Positions 19,657 to 28,572 of a stretch of DNA of 64,000 nt are shown here, piece after piece. This stretch comes from AP-15 sp963795485. Lineage in GTDB: Bacteria; Pseudomonadota; Alphaproteobacteria; ATCC43930; CGMCC-115725. The first letter of the stretch is position 1, and every line of letters begins with the position of its first letter. The stretch lies in the NCBI GenBank assembly GCA_963795485.1, contig CAWCIL010000005.1, positions 1-64,000 on the forward strand, given 5' to 3'. The notes under the pieces are model-generated. The model did not search any database, was not told the DNA's origin, and saw only the letters and a list, made by a program, of their open reading frames with translations. Made by a program: the position numbers and the translations under genes.

Positions 19657-20313
19657 TTACCCCGCGTCGGGCCGCTTCTTGAGGCGTGGCACCGCCACGT
19701 CCTTGACCTCGATCTGTGCCTCCACGGGCTTCCGCGCTGCCGCGTCCGCATCGTGGTAAAGCGCAAGCAGGTCGGTGATAGCGATCAGACGCACCCAGTC
19801 GGAGAGATCGGCATTGGGGATGCCGAGGCCGACATAGGCCGGCACCGTCGGTTCACCTCGGCGCGGATGGGCGGTGATGACAAGCATCCCGCACAGGCGA
19901 TCGGTAGCCAGCGGCGAGATGTGCTTCAAGAGGTCGAGTTGTATCGGGTCCAGCCAGGCATTAATCTCGGCCCACTGCTTCCGAAACGCGGTTGCACGCG
20001 GCGGACCGCAATGGCGTTGAATGTTACTGCGGATCAGATGGATTCCACCCCCCTTGATCATGCTGTAACGCCCGCCTGCCGGGTCCGTATGGGGTGCGAA
20101 CACTGACAGGCCGTTGTCACGAGCTGCTTGCCGGAATCCCGCCTCGCACCGTGCATGCCTAAGCTGGCCGAGCATGTTGGCGCGCTCCGGTTCCTCGGAG
20201 TGACGCGACGCCAAAGTCCAGGCTTCCCCAAAGCTGGCGTCGGCGTATTCCAAGGTCTGCCGGAAGAATCCGACGGGGTAGGCACCCAAGATTCGGGCAA
20301 TTGGGTCAGACAT
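19657..20313 (-). CDS. Hypothetical protein, first gene of the NADAR operon
   Basis: 218 residues, no domain recognised. Soluble and mixed alpha/beta by eye. An N-terminal half rich in Arg/His (LGQLRHARCEAGFRQAARD) precedes a stretch CGMLVITAHPRRGEP and a basic C-terminus. It begins 16 bases after the inner operator and is transcribed from the promoter at 20344-20372. As the first gene of the four it could be a sensor or effector. No function can be assigned. Confidence 0.6.
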   Translation of the reverse strand: MSDPIARILGAYPVGFFRQTLEYADASFGEAWTLASRHSEEPERANMLGQLRHARCEAGFRQAARDNGLSVFAPHTDPAGGRYSMIKGGGIHLIRSNIQRHCGPPRATAFRKQWAEINAWLDPIQLDLLKHISPLATDRLCGMLVITAHPRRGEPTVPAYVGLGIPNADLSDWVRLIAITDLLALYHDADAAARKPVEAQIEVKDVAVPRLKKRPDAG

Positions 20314-20329
20314 GCATGGCCTAATACAG

Positions 20330-20372
20330 TTTGCGTTTATCGGAATATGACATATAAATTTTGCGTTATCAA
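20330..20372 (-). promoter_or_regulatory. Promoter with paired operator-like repeats for the NADAR operon
   Basis: The minus strand carries TTGATA (20367-20372), a 17-base spacer and CATATT (20344-20349), a good sigma-70 match. TTTGCGTTATC (from 20360) overlaps the -35 and TTTGCGTTTATC (from 20330) lies past the -10, 30 bases apart. This layout suits repression by a dimeric XRE protein, probably the operon's own regulator. Confidence 0.55.
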
Positions 20373-20407
20373 GTAGCCAGATTCGACGCGACCCACAAGC
20401 TGGTACG

Positions 20408-20911
20408 TCACGGCTCCCGCCCCTTCGCCAGCGATCCGGTCAGAAGCGAGATGATGTGCTCAAGAACCCAGATCGTCCGACCGAGCCGGAACAACGACAG
20501 CAACACCGCGAAGATCAGGGGAACCATCAGCCACCGAACGGGGGCGGTATCGCGATCCAGGAGCAGACATAACAGGGCGATGATCGTCCCGAGGGCAAGC
20601 GCTCGAATCGTCGCGCTGAAGGTTTTCCAGAGCATAGGATATTGTGCGCTCCCCCGCACGACCCCAAGGCGCTCCGATCCCGAGAAGCCGAGCACGATCG
20701 AGGTGGCCGTGATGGCGAACCCGAGCAGCGATCCGAAGATCGAGGCCATAGTCCCGTAGAGCGTGGCGCGATTGTCCTTCAGGATCGCGTTCGTTGCACA
20801 CGCTCCATCAAACCAGAAATACCAAATCCCGAAGCCGATCGTGACCGCGATCACCAGCGCACCCTCGACGACGAGAAAGTGTCGCCTCCAAAAGAGAGGC
20901 AACCGAATCAT
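20408..20911 (-). CDS. Membrane protein with four predicted segments, end of type III RM operon
   Basis: 167 residues. Hydrophobic stretches at ~13-32 (VEGALVIAVTIGFGIWYFW), ~50-75, ~98-118 (ALALGTIIALLCLLL) and ~126-142; short basic N- and C-termini. No family recognised. Its start overlaps the previous stop (ATGA), placing it in the restriction-modification operon. Membrane proteins tied to restriction loci can act as abortive effectors, but that is inference. Confidence 0.65.
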   Translation of the reverse strand: MIRLPLFWRRHFLVVEGALVIAVTIGFGIWYFWFDGACATNAILKDNRATLYGTMASIFGSLLGFAITATSIVLGFSGSERLGVVRGSAQYPMLWKTFSATIRALALGTIIALLCLLLDRDTAPVRWLMVPLIFAVLLSLFRLGRTIWVLEHIISLLTGSLAKGREP

Positions 20912-21855
20912 GACACAAGGCTGGCGGCCCGGCGCAGATCGTCCCCCAGCTCGTCATGCGCCGCCCTGATTGCCTCGAATGCCGAAGTCGAATCGACCGC
21001 ACGGCTTCGCTCGCCAAGCCGAAGAATCTGTTTACGCGCAATGAGTTGATCGCGCAGGAGGTCTATGACTTCGACCTTCCCCGTTTCATCATGCTTCCCC
21101 CTCACCTGAAAGCGTCGGGCATTTTCCCGGAGTTCACGACCGCGCACCAGGGCTTTCAACGGCGCAATGAGGCGCTGTAACGCGCCATGCCTGGCGTCCT
21201 TCGAGGGCTTCAGAACGAGTTCCAGTTCCTCAACCTCGCCATCTAGCACGCGCGCATTCGCGGCGAACGCATCACCGAGCGAGGCATCAGCCTGCCGGAC
21301 AATCTCGACATAGGACGCCTTCACCTTCAGATCGAAGAGGCGAAGCTCGGTCAGGTGATCCAGTTGCTCCGCCACGTCGTGCCGCAACAGCGGATAAAAT
21401 GACGCCAGCGGAACCGCGTTGCCGGACTTAACGCGCAGGTAGTAGCCAAGGCGGGAGAGCCGAGGCCCGTAAAAGTTGAAATCTGCTCCGACGATGTTGT
21501 CGGGGAAAAACGCGACATGGACAGGCTCAAGCAATCCGGCATCGGCAGCGATGTTAAGGTCCGACACCGTGCCCGCCTGTTCAAGCTGCGGCAAACCCGT
21601 CCGTCGTATCTGGCAGAAGCGTAGCGTCTGCAGCGCCCTGCCCCCGCCCGGCCAGACGCAAACTGCGTTTCCGTCGTCGCCCACCATGTAGCGGCCAGCA
21701 GGGCCGTCCGCGAAGGGCAGCCCCGCGATCGCCGTGAGCGCGGGAGCCGGATCGAAAGGCAAGGGCCGCCCGCCGCCATCAACGCCGGTATCGGCACGAT
21801 AGAAGTGGATTTTCCGTTCGAGCGTCGGCGGCGCGCCGTTCTTTGTCCGCGCCAT
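20908..21855 (-). CDS. Hypothetical protein coupled to type III restriction genes
   Basis: About 315 residues from the ATG at 21855, 7 bases after the res stop. No recognised domain. The C-terminal third is strongly helical and charged (VIDLLRDQLIARKQILRLGE), probably a coiled coil. The middle part has alternating hydrophobic stretches (VHVAFFPDNIVGADFNFYG) like a nuclease or nucleotide-binding core, without a motif I can name. Tightly linked to res and to the membrane protein. Confidence 0.65.
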   Translation of the reverse strand: MARTKNGAPPTLERKIHFYRADTGVDGGGRPLPFDPAPALTAIAGLPFADGPAGRYMVGDDGNAVCVWPGGGRALQTLRFCQIRRTGLPQLEQAGTVSDLNIAADAGLLEPVHVAFFPDNIVGADFNFYGPRLSRLGYYLRVKSGNAVPLASFYPLLRHDVAEQLDHLTELRLFDLKVKASYVEIVRQADASLGDAFAANARVLDGEVEELELVLKPSKDARHGALQRLIAPLKALVRGRELRENARRFQVRGKHDETGKVEVIDLLRDQLIARKQILRLGERSRAVDSTSAFEAIRAAHDELGDDLRRAASLVS

Positions 21856-21862
21856 TACACCC

Positions 21863-24503
21863 TCACCCGCAAGCCGTAACAAGCTGCCCGAAGCTGGTCA
21901 GCTTGTGCGCCTCCCAGTCTTCTTGTCGAACGAACAGCGCATGAAACTGGCGGCCCGCCGGGTTGTGCTTCGAGGCATCCTCGCACCACTGGCGCAAGCG
22001 TTCCCATTTGAGCGGATCGTCAAGGTCCTCGCGGCCCTTGGTCTCAACGATCCAGACTTCATCATCCGAGCGCTTGACGATGAAGTCCGGGTAGTAGTTT
22101 GCGATCCCGCCGACGGCGTTGCGATATTCGATCCGAAAGTTGGTGCTTTGGCTGTTTTTGATGAACGACACGATGTCGCTGCACCCGTCGAGAAAGCCGG
22201 CCATCTCCAGCTCGAAACCGGAATCGCCGACGATCTTGTTGAACACCGATTTTTTCGGGACGACGTATGCCTGCTCCTTCACCAGGAAGGGCCGGGTCTT
22301 GCCGATGTGGATGGACCCGCGCACTTCGGTCATCCCTGCATCGAGCACAGTGAGCGCGTTGACGCCCGCCTTGATCGTCTCGGTGAGGGTGCGCGTAGCC
22401 TCGATTTCCGAGAGGTTGCGCAGGACATTGAGGTCCTCGAGATCGATTGGCTGCTCGAACAGCTCGGCTTCGACGAACTGCTTGATCTTCCCGAACAGCA
22501 CATCGAAGCCACCCACCAGGCGGAGGTCTCGCATGATGCTGCGGGTGAAAAATCCAATCATGTTCTGGTAGTTGGGAGTGAACGCCGTATCCATAGCCGT
22601 GACGTGGCTCTGTGCGTCGGTGTTCAGGTCTCGGAAGACGATCTCCCGCTGTTGCTCGGCGGTGAAGCTCTTGATCGGAAGCCGCTTGTGCGGCAACGCG
22701 GCCGGATCAAGGTCCGACAGGTTCTTGTATTCCCGCTGGATGCGGGGTGCGAGCAGCGGCAAATCGATGTCGAGCCGGTCGAGGTCTTTCGCCGGATTCC
22801 CCCGGTCAACCTCGACGACTATCGGCGACTTCGGCCCGCTCGATCCGCCCATTGGTTGATACTCAAGCTCGACACCCTCGACCTTGATGCCCTCAACAAA
22901 ATCCATGAACGCGTCCGTGCCGATGACGCTGACCCGCTCCTGAACCGGTTCCCCTCGGAACATCCGCCGCAGGCCCCGCCCGAGCGTCTGCTCTGGCAGG
23001 ATGCGCGCCTTGCTGGTGTAGGGACGCAGCCCCACGATCGCGACGACATTCTGCACGTCCCAGCCTTCGCGTAGCACCATCACCGAGACAATCGCCTTGT
23101 AAGGGCTGGCGGGATCGTCGATGTCCTTACTGGCGGCCCGGAGCCTGTCCAGCTCTTCCTTGCTCTTGCCGGTGGACGCCTCGGAAATCTCGCCATTGTT
23201 TTTGGTGTGGATGACCAGCACCGCGTCCTTAAGCTCAGGGTATCGGGCCTCAAGGTATTCCGCCACCTCGTCGCAATTCCGGGTGTCGTCGGTCATCACG
23301 AAGAGCACCGACTTTTTCCCGGTCGGCTGAAGCGCGGCATAGACCTTGCTCCATTCGAGATAGCCGAGGTGCAGATAGTCCTCGTACTGCTCCGTGAATT
23401 TCGCGCTCTTCTTTTCGGTCAGTTTGGCCCGAGATGCCTGGTCGGGCAGCACCGGGGTTTTCACGACCCCCTGCCGGATCGCCTCGACCAGCGGGTAGTC
23501 GGAGACCGTCTGTACGAAGATCGCGCCGTTGTTGTGCTTCGGCGTCGCCGAGAGATCGAGCTGCACGGAGAGCTGCGAACCCTTCTGCCGCAGCCGCAGC
23601 GAGATGTCCTCGATCGCCTTGAACCAGGCGCTCCGCTCATCGTGCAGATGGTGCGCCTCATCGTTCAGCACGACGAGATCGGGCACGTCCCGGATGATGA
23701 TACCGAGATCAACCGGCGGAATCCGTCGTCTTGCCGACCGGCTTCGCGCCGAGGAAATACCCGGTCGTATCTGCATCCTCGAAGCCCGGTGCGTCAGTTC
23801 CCTCATAGACCCGGTGAATGTTGGTCAGAAAGAGATTGCCTTGCGGGCCGACGAACCCGATGTCGTCCTGGATATGCACGGTCAACTGGAAATCGTTCTG
23901 CCAGTCGCGGCCTTCGTAGCCGTTGTCCGGCAGAATCGGATCGTCGAAGAAAATGCGTGTGCCGTCGAAATCCGTCCGCAGCCGATCGAGGACGATGATG
24001 TTCGGCGCGATCAGCAGGAAGTTGGTCGAGAGTTCCGAGCCCGCCTCGTAGAGCTTGTGAAAGTAGGACCAGGCCATGAGCAGGCTCATGACCTTTGTCT
24101 TCCCCGCGCCGGTCGCGAGTTTCAGGACGTAGCGGGTCCAGTCCTCCGGGAACATGCCCTTGGAGACGCGTCCGGAGGTGTCATAGCGCATCAGCGCATA
24201 GGGATCGCGAACACGCTCGACTTCATATAGCCAGAGGGCCGATTCAACGGCCTCCTGCTGCGCAAAATACCAGCGGAACGGCTCGACCGTCCCGTCCGCC
24301 TGCGGCATCAGATGCTCGGTGCGGAACCAGTGCAGCAGCAGGGCCCGTGTTGTAGCAGACGCGCCGGCATAACCGCTGTCGCGCCATGCCTTGACTCCCT
24401 GCCGCACCTTGTGGACCAAGGGCGGCAGCAGCATGGCGTAGCCCATGTCCCCCAGCATTTCCTCGCCGGGATACCAGCGAATGGCAGGATCGAGGACCGA
24501 CAT
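21863..24503 (-). CDS. res: Type III restriction endonuclease, Res subunit (one frameshift)
   Basis: About 880 residues after repair, normal for the family. SF2 helicase: Walker A TGAGKT (131-136), DEAHH box (NDEAHHLHD ~281), motif III-like LDLSATP, and later QTLGRGLRRMFRG. C-terminal PD-(D/E)XK nuclease: YYPDFIVKR followed by VWIVETKG. With Mod it cuts DNA that carries unmethylated sites after ATP-driven movement. The frame breaks at CC, 23713-23714, between GKTTDS and VDLGIIIRDVPD, which are adjacent in homologues. Starts 34 bases after mod. Probably active if the shift is an error. Confidence 0.9.
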
Positions 24504-24537
24504 ACGGATCGGTCGGGAAGTCCGGGTGAAGGCGCCA

Positions 24538-26635
24538 TCAGACCGTGACCTCCGCCACCTTCGTCGTGTCGTTGCCGAAGATATCGATCACCTTGACGGC
24601 GATCTTGTAGCGACCCTTGCGCTCATACTCATGGGGCGCGCTGGCCAGTTCGAGCGTCCGGTCCTTGCGGGTTCTGTAGGACTGCCATTCGTTCTCGAAA
24701 ATGTAGCCGCCGGTCCAGACCTCGCGTTCGGCCCCGTCCGCTTCCGTCAGCCGGATAATCTCCTTGCGGTTCTCGAAATCAAAATCCACCGCCCAATAGT
24801 CGATCCAGTCGGACCACGCCTTCGTCAGCACTTCGCGCGTGACGATCCCGCTCTTGTCCTTCGAGACCTTCACCACCTGCCCGGCATCGACCGTCACCTT
24901 CGACACGCCGTTTTTCATGGATGACACCAGAGCGTCAACGTCTTCCTGCCGGTAGTAGACCCCAAAATCCCGAAGCTTGACGGTAACGCTCCGGCCTTTG
25001 ATGGCCGGCTGCACCTCGACGAAGGCCACGTCGTAGAAGATCACCTGGCCCTTCTCGACGGCGCGGCGGTCGAACACATCTTTCGGGATATACCGAAGCG
25101 CGAGCGCCACTCCCTTCGCCCGCGCTTCGTCCTGGGCGTGCGGCACCAGCCCCATCTCGAACTCGAAGCCGAGGATGTCGAGCTTGGATACCCGCAGCTT
25201 GCGCGCGGCGTCGACCGCCTCATGCACCTGGGCTTGCGTGACGGGCGCATCGATTGGCCCGACCAGTACGAGCGCAGACGCCTTGCGGCCGTGGAAGGGG
25301 GGCGATCTGGAATGCCCGCTCCGCCTTGTAGGCGGAAAGGATCAGCGTGAGGTAGTGCTCTTCCTTCTGGATCGACAGCGCGCGGCGCTGCGCCTCCGGG
25401 AGGGTCGGGTCGATGCCGGCGAAATACTGCCGCTCATACTTGCCGAGGTTGAGAATCTCGAAGCTTCGATAACCTTTGCCGTCTGCCTTCAGCTCGCGCT
25501 GAACACCGATCAGCCGCTTGCGGCTGGTGTGAATCGCGAACCGGCCGAGATCGCAGCCGATCCATTTGCGTCCCAGCTTTTCTGCGACGCCGAGTGTGGT
25601 GCCGGAGCCGCAGAAGAAATCCGCGACGAGATCGCCACAGTTTGTAGACGCAGCGATAATCCTATCTAACAGGACTTCAGGTTTTTGCGTCCGGTAACCG
25701 ACGCGTTCTTCGGATTGTGCGTGTATCATGTTTAAGCGCCACACATCCCCGCATGGCTTGTCGCTGCTCATAACACGAACCTGCTTGCCGCTGAGCGGAT
25801 CGATGACAGGGATCCGCTTGCCATCCACCTTTCTTGTCTGCAATTGAGTTCCTTTATATTCGCTATCTACCCGTATTTCATTAAAGCAGTGAGACGAGCC
25901 CTTGGCGTACCAAAACAACGTGTCATGGTGCCGGTCAAAAATGTCTCCTCCCGTGGGCAATTTGTTTGCGTAATACCAGACAAGTTCATTCAGAAAGTGG
26001 TCTCTGCCGAATATTTCATCCATTATAGGACGAAGCATATGGGAAACGTGCCAATCACAGTGTAAGAATATAGTACCTGTCTCACTGAGCAGACCATGGA
26101 TGATCGATAAACGCTCATACATCATTGAAATGTACGATGCGCTGCCGCGTCCCCATGTGTCACGGTAAGCAACGTCTTCTATTATGCTTGGCTCCTTAGT
26201 GACGGCCTCGCTGCCGACGTCGATATCGAAGGAAAAGTCGGCACCCACATCGAAAGGCGGGTCGATGTAGACAAGCTTCAGCCCGCCAGCCGCCTCGATC
26301 TCCTTACGCATCGGGCCGTTCCTGAGGGAAGCCAAAACTAGCTTGTTATCGCCCCAGATGAGTTTGTTGGTCCAACCCCCAGTCTGCCGACCGGTGCCCT
26401 GGTCGAAAGCGAAGAGATCCGGGGTTCCTGCTTGTGTTCCGGCGCGCGGTTCGTCGATCTGTTCGATCGACTGGAATGGCAGCACGACGTTCGTCACCTC
26501 ATGCGTCTTGCCGGGCCAGATCAGCTCCGCCTCGCGCGGCTGATCGAACAGAACGGCCTTGTAGCGCGGCGGCAGCGGTTGCCCGGCGTCGATGAGCGCC
26601 TTGAGTTGTTCTTTTTCCCGGTCACTCAGCGTCAT
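24538..26635 (-). CDS. mod: Type III DNA methyltransferase, Mod subunit (one frameshift)
   Basis: About 699 residues. Beta-class adenine/cytosine-N4 methyltransferase order: catalytic DPPF at 125-128 (VYIDPPFD), SAM-binding FCGSGTT at 341-347. A long variable region (~225-300) is the usual target-recognition part. The frame shifts at a run of six G, 25297-25302; five would restore FQIAPFHGRKASALVLVG. The C-terminal third (KGRYKIAVKVIDIFGNDTT) then contacts Res. Preceded by an RHH gene overlapping by 14 bases. Confidence 0.9.
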
Positions 26636-26852
26636 CCGTCCCTGCCTTCAAATCTTTTGGCCCGTCAATCGGCAGGCACTTCTCTCGGCCCTGCAGCTCA
26701 TTGCGGGCCAGGAACTCGATCACTGCACGACGCACGACCCAGGACACCGCCGCGCCGTTGCTGCGCGCCAGTTCGTCGAGAGCGGCGTGCTGTTCCTCCG
26801 TCAGAGCGACGGAAACCCGGTGCGGGAGTTGGCGACCTTTGGGGCGCGGCAT
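26622..26852 (-). CDS. Ribbon-helix-helix (CopG-like) regulator of the type III RM operon
   Basis: 76 residues from 26852. RHH pattern: beta strand HRVSVALTEEQ, helix AALDELARSNG, turn, helix AVSWVVRRAVIEFLARN. Such proteins dimerise and bind operator DNA. Overlap with mod makes it the likely transcriptional controller of the restriction genes, as C proteins are in other systems. Confidence 0.75.
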   Translation of the reverse strand: MPRPKGRQLPHRVSVALTEEQHAALDELARSNGAAVSWVVRRAVIEFLARNELQGREKCLPIDGPKDLKAGTDDAE

Positions 26853-27065
26853 GCTGTCGATCTTTTCGGGCCGTATTCTGCCGCACAAAACTACGGAAAA
26901 CAACCTGAGATGAGTTCTCCCTGGCTCGGACCCATGGCCCGCCCCGCCGGGACCGTGATCGCGCCCTAAGCTTGCACCCCGACCCATGGACGATTGTTTA
27001 AGGCGCTGATGACTGCACACCTTCCAAACTGACGGCCGGGTGTTACAGGCTCCAGCGCGTCGCGG

Positions 27066-27407
27066 TTATGCCGGAGCCGAGTGGAAGTGAATGGGAACCG
27101 TCGGTGCCTGGCTGCCTTCCGGCGTCACGACGATATCGATCTCACAGCCCAAGCGGGTCAGCATCCGCATGATCCGTTCAACCGAGACGTCGCGGAACTG
27201 ACCTTTCAGCAGCCGGGAAATATCGGGCTGGCTCATCCCCACGGTATCGGCCGCCTGCGTCTGGGTAAGTTTCCGGTCGCGCATAATTTCATGCATGCGG
27301 TTGACCAGCTGGGCTTTCAGCAAATGGCTGTCCGGGTCAGGGCGGTCCAGATCGGCAAAGACATTGTCGCTGCCGCGCCGGATGGTGCTATCGCTCTCAT
27401 GGGTCAT
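27066..27407 (-). CDS. higA: HigA-type antitoxin, XRE helix-turn-helix
   Basis: 113 residues. HTH at ~40-95 (LTQTQAADTVGMSQPDISRLL) within a MqsA/HigA-like arrangement. Overlaps the toxin stop by 4 bases. Toxin-first order is typical of HigBA. It should neutralise HigB and repress the shared promoter at 27,784-27,812. Confidence 0.85.
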   Translation of the reverse strand: MTHESDSTIRRGSDNVFADLDRPDPDSHLLKAQLVNRMHEIMRDRKLTQTQAADTVGMSQPDISRLLKGQFRDVSVERIMRMLTRLGCEIDIVVTPEGSQAPTVPIHFHSAPA

Positions 27408-27778
27408 GATGTCCCTCGCCTCTGTGCGTTGTGATCCTGCTCGGCGACCTTCAGGCGCCGCCGCACCAGGTCGATCTCCTCCTGCGGAGTCTTGATCCCC
27501 TTCCGTGCCTTTTTCTGGAAGGCATGCAGGACATAGACCGCGCGCTCGAATTTGACGGTATAGACGGCGCGGTAGGTGTCGCCGTGGTGATCCTCGACGA
27601 TTTCGAGGACGCCAGCGCCACCGAAGCCTTTCAGCGGCTTCGCGCTGTCCGGCATGCCGCCAACCTGAGCCTGGTAGAGAGCGAAGCCCATGGCGTCCTG
27701 CACCGGATCAGGAAAAGCCCGAAAATCCTTGTAGCTCGATCCTACCCATTCCACAGGCCGCAATCTGTCTGATGCCAT
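27404..27778 (-). CDS. higB: HigB-type toxin, RelE/Gp49 superfamily
   Basis: 124 residues. RelE-like fold typical of phage Gp49-type proteins: YRAVYTVKFERAVYVLHAFQKKA and KGIKTPQEEIDLVRRRLKVAE. Expected to be a ribosome-dependent mRNA interferase. The start codon lies five bases after the -10 box, so the transcript is probably leaderless. Confidence 0.87.
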   Translation of the reverse strand: MASDRLRPVEWVGSSYKDFRAFPDPVQDAMGFALYQAQVGGMPDSAKPLKGFGGAGVLEIVEDHHGDTYRAVYTVKFERAVYVLHAFQKKARKGIKTPQEEIDLVRRRLKVAEQDHNAQRRGTS

Positions 27779-27812
27779 AGCTTACTATGGTGGAACCGCC
27801 ATATTTTGTCAA
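27775..27812 (-). promoter_or_regulatory. higBA promoter and operator overlapping the start codon
   Basis: TTGACA (27807-27812), 17-base spacer, CATAGT (27784-27789). The palindrome CCATAG-N4-CTATGG (27775-27790) covers the -10 and the ATG; a second inverted pair TATGG/CCATA lies in the spacer. Probably bound by HigA. Confidence 0.65.
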
Positions 27813-28175
27813 GCCCGGGCGAATTAACACGGGGCGCGTCCGCCACGGCGACCGGGCGCTACTCGCCTGAAGGCTCCCCGAGCCGCCGCGGCGTCTCGGC
27901 CCTCACGGGTGACAGTCCCTCGCGCGTCTGTTCCCGCCTCCCGGCGTGAGCCTTCTGGCGGCGTGCCGCCGCCGTTCCCTTAAGGGCGCTGCCCTCGCGC
28001 GCGGCGGCCGCCGCCTATCGATGCGCTGCTCCAAACCTCCAGAAAGGCAAGAGTGCCGCGCCCGACGATGTGCCCTACGCGCCGCCCCAGGGGCGGCGCG
28101 CCTCCGTCGCGGCCATAAAGGGAGAGGAACGCGGGGGGTCCACTGACGGGTTGAGATTGAGAGAGAGGCTTTCGG
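27813..28175. other. GC-rich spacer without a gene
   Basis: Divides the defence genes from the mobile-element block. Very GC-rich, with open frames of shadow type on both strands. No repeat or gene could be supported. Confidence 0.4.
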
Positions 28176-28189
28176 CCGCCCGTCGCGGA
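28176..28189 (+). promoter_or_regulatory. Leader box, copy 1
   Basis: CCGCCCGTCGCGGA, eight bases before the ATG of the short ArdC-like gene. An identical box lies before parB at 28548-28561; the 15 bases upstream are also similar in both (AGAGA, then GGCT). Function unknown; perhaps a shared translational or attenuator element. Confidence 0.5.
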
Positions 28190-28197
28190 GATTCGTG

Positions 28198-28431
28198 ATG
28201 TCACTTTCAGCCGCGCGTGCCAGCAACGTTCGGGACCGGACGAGCCTCTATCAGGAAATCACCGACAGGATCATCGCCGAGCTGGAGGCCGGACGTGTGC
28301 CCTTGCGCGAGGACAACCGCGCGATCATCCGCGCCGCAAGCGCCGCATCGAAGGCGGCCGACTATCTGCTCGCCTTTGGCGTCGGCGATCCCGCGCCAGC
28401 GGCAGCCGCTGAACAGGCAGTGGCGGCATGA
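28198..28431 (+). CDS. Internally deleted ArdC antirestriction protein (77 aa)
   Basis: Residues ~14-31 (SLYQEITDRIIAELEAGR) match the start of ArdC-type proteins. The next part (EDNRAIIRAASAASKAADY) matches their C-terminal end, which in full proteins sits ~250 residues later. The whole middle, including the ssDNA-binding core and zinc-peptidase HExxH, is missing with the frame kept. Full ArdC protects incoming plasmid DNA from restriction. This remnant should lack the enzymatic part, yet it keeps a start codon and leader. It may be a relic or a mini-protein. Confidence 0.65.
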   Translation: MSLSAARASNVRDRTSLYQEITDRIIAELEAGRVPLREDNRAIIRAASAASKAADYLLAFGVGDPAPAAAAEQAVAA

Positions 28432-28526
28432 CACGGCGACGGCGCGCCCTCCCTTTCCGGGCGACGGTTCCAGCGGCAACACCCAAGAGGAAGAGGACCG
28501 GGAGAGGATTTTTGACGTGTCTTACA

Positions 28527-28561
28527 GGGCAAGAGAACGGCTCTTGCCCGCCCGTCGCGGA
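28527..28561 (+). promoter_or_regulatory. Hairpin plus leader box, copy 2, before parB
   Basis: GGGCAAGAG-AACGG-CTCTTGCCC forms a perfect 9-base-pair hairpin (28527-28549), overlapping CCGCCCGTCGCGGA (28548-28561), 11 bases before the parB start codon. No T run follows, so it is not a simple terminator. Confidence 0.5.
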
Positions 28562-28572
28562 ATAACCCACAA

